Assembly: GCA_039177555.1 (NCBI GenBank)
Contig: JBCDFV010000001.1
Span: 62,001-126,000, forward strand
Length of the DNA: 64,000 nucleotides
Reading direction: 5' to 3'
Source of the DNA: JANQGH01 sp039177555
GTDB taxonomy: Bacteria; Pseudomonadota; Alphaproteobacteria; DSM-16000; Inquilinaceae
Part shown: piece by piece, positions 61,681-64,000 of the stretch
How the letters are laid out: every line of letters starts with the position of its first letter
Position numbering within the stretch: position 1 is the first letter of the stretch
Position numbers and translations under genes: made by a program
Notes under the pieces: model-generated
The model's input: only the letters and a program-made list of their open reading frames with translations
Told to the model about the DNA's origin: nothing
The model's database searches: none

Positions 61681-62553
61681 TCAGGAGAGCTTGAGCTTCA
61701 ACAGCAGGATCTCGGTGTACATCAAGTCGACTTGACTGCGGTCGAGCGTGTCTGACTTGTACCAGTAATTGTCGCCGAAGACCTCGACCTCGCCGTCTGT
61801 GTCGGGCGGCAGGTAGCGCCGATCGGCGGTCAGGACAGCCTTGGTGTCGGCCGGCAACAGCGCGTCGGCCAGCGCCTGGCCGTAGGCGGCAAAGACCGAC
61901 CCGTCGGAGACGTGGACGGCGTCCCAGTAGCTGACGTCCTCGCCCTTGACCTGGACCCAGAACACGGCAAGGCAGAGCCCGTCCGGACTGTCCAGCAATA
62001 CGGGGACGATGCCCAGACCGTCATGATCCGCCAGCATCTGCCGCTGATCGTCCGTCAGCAAGGGGCCGAACGCGCTCGCATCCGTCAGGATACGCACACC
62101 CTTCGGCATTGCCCTGCCTTGGCGGCGCCAGATGAAGCGGTCGCGGTCGAGCAGTTTGCAGCCGGCCGGCCCCATCAGCGGCCGGCTGCCCTCGCCCGTG
62201 CCGATAACGGTGATGGTCAGGCCTGGGCTGGCGCAGGCATTGACCATCAGGGCCTTGCCAAGGCCTTGGCCGCGCAGGCTTTTGTGCAGGTAAAGGCTGC
62301 CGACGGAGCCGGACCGTTCCCAGCGCCCATTGGTACGCCGGTCGGCGTTGGTCAGGCCGCAATAGCCGAGAATCCTGCCGCCCTCCTCGACCACATGGCC
62401 GAGATCCGGCGGGCCGCGTTCGGGCCGGACCCAGCGCTGGTCGAACACGCGCGCCCAGCGCTCGCGCTTCCAGGACGACTTCATGTGCGTGTGCAGGAAG
62501 TCGATGATCGCGTCCGTCTCGTCAGGGCGCGCGGGCCGCAAAACCGGGGTCAT
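61681..62553 (-). CDS. GNAT family N-acetyltransferase
   Basis: 290 residues from the ATG at 62553, which overlaps the deacetylase stop (ATGA). The N-terminal GNAT half has HKSLRGQGLGKALMVNACAS (acetyl-CoA loop). The second half, including RYLPPDTDGEVEVFGDNYWY, is a different domain with no family I recognise. Tight coupling to a polysaccharide deacetylase-like gene suggests a shared sugar or cell-surface substrate. Confidence 0.82.
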   Translation of the reverse strand: MTPVLRPARPDETDAIIDFLHTHMKSSWKRERWARVFDQRWVRPERGPPDLGHVVEEGGRILGYCGLTNADRRTNGRWERSGSVGSLYLHKSLRGQGLGKALMVNACASPGLTITVIGTGEGSRPLMGPAGCKLLDRDRFIWRRQGRAMPKGVRILTDASAFGPLLTDDQRQMLADHDGLGIVPVLLDSPDGLCLAVFWVQVKGEDVSYWDAVHVSDGSVFAAYGQALADALLPADTKAVLTADRRYLPPDTDGEVEVFGDNYWYKSDTLDRSQVDLMYTEILLLKLKLS

Positions 62554-63323
62554 GTCCAGATCTCCGACGGTGCCAGCCATTGCACCGCGCCGTGCGCGCG
62601 CGTCCGCGCCATCAGCGCATCGAGAAACTGCCAGCACGCGTCATCCGTGTCGCGGTGATGGGTGAGCAGGCCCGTTGGCTCGGTCGGATCGGCCTCGCCG
62701 ACCCTTCGCGCCGTCAAATGTTCGATCATGTCGCGCAGGCTCTTCTCCGCGCCCTTGAAGCGGGCGCCGCCTTTCCATTTGATCGGGTCGCAATGGCCGT
62801 TGACCTGCAACAGGCCTGGAACCGGATACGGCTGTGGACGGGCATCGGCCGCCGAAACGCCGGCAAAACCGGCGTCGACCATCGGCCCGAAGAGGGCCGG
62901 ATCGATGTGGTTCCAGGGTGCGGCGACCACAGGCAGGACGCGGCCCCTGATCTTGGTGTTGAGCATCTCGTGCCCCTGAATCAACTCCGCCATTACAGTC
63001 TCCAGCGGGCGGTGCAGCCCCAACTCCCACGCGCCGAGCCCCTGGCCACGGGGCGCGTGGTTCACATGGGCATAGCCGTGCTGCAGCACCTCGATCGAGG
63101 CCGTATCCTTCAGCCGCTCTGCCAACGCGTCGGTGACCCAGGCGGGCACCGTGGCCAGACCGCACACGATGCCGTGACCCTCAGCCAGCCCCAGCAGGCG
63201 GTCGAGGTCCGACGACATTTCGCCGGCGTCGTCGTCCCGCCACCACAGCGTGACCGTCAGCCCGGCGCTCAGCCAGGCGTCCAGTTCGCGGTCCAGTTGG
63301 TCGAAGGGATCGGGTGTGGTCAT
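62550..63323 (-). CDS. Polysaccharide deacetylase family protein
   Basis: 257 residues. TLWWRDDDAGEMSSDLDRLL supplies the metal-binding Asp, EVLQHGYAHVNHAPRGQGLG the H-G-Y-x-H metal motif, and PVVAAPWNHIDPALFGPMVD the substrate-groove segment of the NodB/CE4-like fold. No signal peptide, so cytoplasmic. It precedes and overlaps the GNAT gene. The substrate is likely an N-acylated sugar intermediate (inference). Confidence 0.85.
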   Translation of the reverse strand: MTTPDPFDQLDRELDAWLSAGLTVTLWWRDDDAGEMSSDLDRLLGLAEGHGIVCGLATVPAWVTDALAERLKDTASIEVLQHGYAHVNHAPRGQGLGAWELGLHRPLETVMAELIQGHEMLNTKIRGRVLPVVAAPWNHIDPALFGPMVDAGFAGVSAADARPQPYPVPGLLQVNGHCDPIKWKGGARFKGAEKSLRDMIEHLTARRVGEADPTEPTGLLTHHRDTDDACWQFLDALMARTRAHGAVQWLAPSEIWT

Positions 63324-63361
63324 GCGCCTATCCTAGCCGCCATGCCGTCATCACCGAAGAG

Positions 63362-63386
63362 AAAGGCGGCGCCCGAAAGCGCCGCC
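63362..63386 (-). terminator. Terminator after the NMT1-like binding-protein gene
   Basis: On the minus strand GGCGGCGC pairs perfectly with GCGCCGCC across a TTTCGG loop and is followed by TTTCTCTT. It lies 31 bases after the binding-protein stop and separates it from the deacetylase-GNAT pair. Confidence 0.7.
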
Positions 63387-63417
63387 CGTTCGTAACCGGC
63401 GGATTTGCCGCGACGTG

Positions 63418-64000
63418 CTAGTGGTTCAGCGACGCATCCCAAGCCTGATGGGTCCAGGCGCTGTCGCCGGGGTGATCGGTGATGACCGGATCGCTTTCGC
63501 CGCTCAGCAGAACCTCGATCGTCCGCTCAAACGCGGCCGGGTCCAACCGGCCCACCTCGTCACCCTGGATCAGGGTCGCGATGTTCTCCAACTGGCGCAA
63601 CTGGACATCGAAGTCGGCGACACCGGCCGGATCGGCGTCCACGACCAGTTGGGCCGCCTCTTCCGGGTTTTCGATCGCGTACTCCCAACCCCGCACCGTG
63701 GCCGCAATGAAACGCGCCAGCTTGTCGACGAACGCCGGGTCTTCCAGGTTCTCCGCCAGCGTGTAGAGGCCATCCTCCAGCGTCGCAACGCCGTGATCCT
63801 CATAGTGGAAGACAACGAGTTCGTCTTCCGGAATGCCCGCGTCCACGACCTGCCACTCCTCGTTATAGATCATGGTCGAGATGCAGTCGGCCTGACCATC
63901 GAGCAGCGGATCGACGTTGAAGCCCTGGCGCAGCACCGTAACCTCGGCATCCGCCCCCTCGAAACTATGGTCGAGCTGGCTCATCCAGGACAGGAAGGGG
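63418..64000 (-). CDS. ABC transporter substrate-binding protein, NMT1/THI5-like (partial, C-terminal)
   Basis: The last 194 codons of a gene that begins beyond the right edge. VTVLRQGFNVDPLLDGQADC, then DAGIPEDELVVFHYEDHGVA, then LYTLAENLEDPAFVDKLARFI match the middle and C-terminal parts of NMT1/THI5-type periplasmic binding proteins for thiamine pyrimidine or related N-heterocycles. Its nearness to dihydropyrimidinase suggests it brings in a pyrimidine for breakdown. A terminator follows it. Confidence 0.82.
   Translation of the reverse strand, partial: PFLSWMSQLDHSFEGADAEVTVLRQGFNVDPLLDGQADCISTMIYNEEWQVVDAGIPEDELVVFHYEDHGVATLEDGLYTLAENLEDPAFVDKLARFIAATVRGWEYAIENPEEAAQLVVDADPAGVADFDVQLRQLENIATLIQGDEVGRLDPAAFERTIEVLLSGESDPVITDHPGDSAWTHQAWDASLNH

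Overview
The window is GC-rich, densely coded chromosomal DNA from an alphaproteobacterium, most likely a free-living (possibly marine) Rhodospirillales-like organism. Pointers to this are a 41-residue L36 protein without the zinc-ribbon cysteines, a DUF1244 protein, a candidate MmgR/alpha-r8-type small RNA, FadR- and MerR-type control of glycolate and fatty-acid genes, and many 4-bp ATGA/TTGA start-stop overlaps. I see no prophage, transposase, CRISPR array or rRNA. One tRNA (Val-GAC) is present.

Layout. 1-2.5 kb (minus): a partial cardiolipin synthase, DUF1244, a YbdK-type carboxylate-amine ligase and an N-formylglutamate amidohydrolase. 2.6-6.4 kb: an EamA exporter, a FadR-type regulator, a small HTH protein and pyruvate kinase. 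6.4-11.5 kb (minus): a TPR protein, the glcDEF glycolate oxidase operon with a perfect FadR-type operator before glcD, and rpmJ with its terminator. 11.7-14.2 kb: a LuxR-type regulator with a degenerate receiver, a secreted protein, tRNA-Val and a second N-formylglutamate amidohydrolase. 14.28-14.42 kb (minus): a candidate MmgR-like sRNA with its own promoter and terminator. 14.6-19.5 kb: otsB, a GH15 glucoamylase/trehalase-like gene, otsA and glk, the first three translationally coupled.

19.6-24.9 kb: a class V aminotransferase, the dgcN-dgcA pair (D-glutamate to N-acetyl-D-Glu to N-acetyl-L-Glu) and a divergent gamma-glutamyltransferase-like gene, which together look like glutamyl/D-glutamate salvage. 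24.9-26.6 kb: a tandem pair of paralogous membrane proteins, the first broken by one in-frame TAG where the second has Trp. 26.7-36.0 kb: a Nu-class GST, an RhlE helicase, a PhyH dioxygenase, a hydrolase and GNAT pair, a TupBCA-type tungstate transporter, a membrane adenylate cyclase and a RidA protein.

36.2-39.3 kb (minus): a 1052-residue acidic mosaic protein with a transglycosylase-like N-terminal module and about six repeated FDP domains joined by Asp/Gly-rich linkers. 39.7-39.95 kb: a near-perfect FNR/FixK box ahead of an intrinsic terminator with no evident ORF between them. 40.0-44.6 kb (minus): etfBA, two paralogous lipoproteins, an FAD oxidoreductase and a SCO copper protein. 44.6-46.7 kb: a SHOCT protein, a lower-GC stretch, a LysE exporter and a ParDE-type toxin-antitoxin pair. 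46.8-54.8 kb: a beta-oxidation module (MerR regulator with its own operator, thiolase, FadB-like protein, acyl-CoA dehydrogenase, acyl-CoA ligase) whose electrons could pass to the EtfAB encoded nearby. 55.0-64.0 kb: an MsbA-like exporter, an aminotransferase, a DASS/RCK permease, dihydropyrimidinase, a GNAT and deacetylase pair, and the end of an NMT1/THI5-like binding protein.

Best candidates for something new are the mosaic repeat protein, the small-RNA loci at 14.3 and 39.8 kb, the otsB-GH15-otsA-glk arrangement, and the amber-interrupted duplicate. All family calls come from reading motifs; no database search was run.
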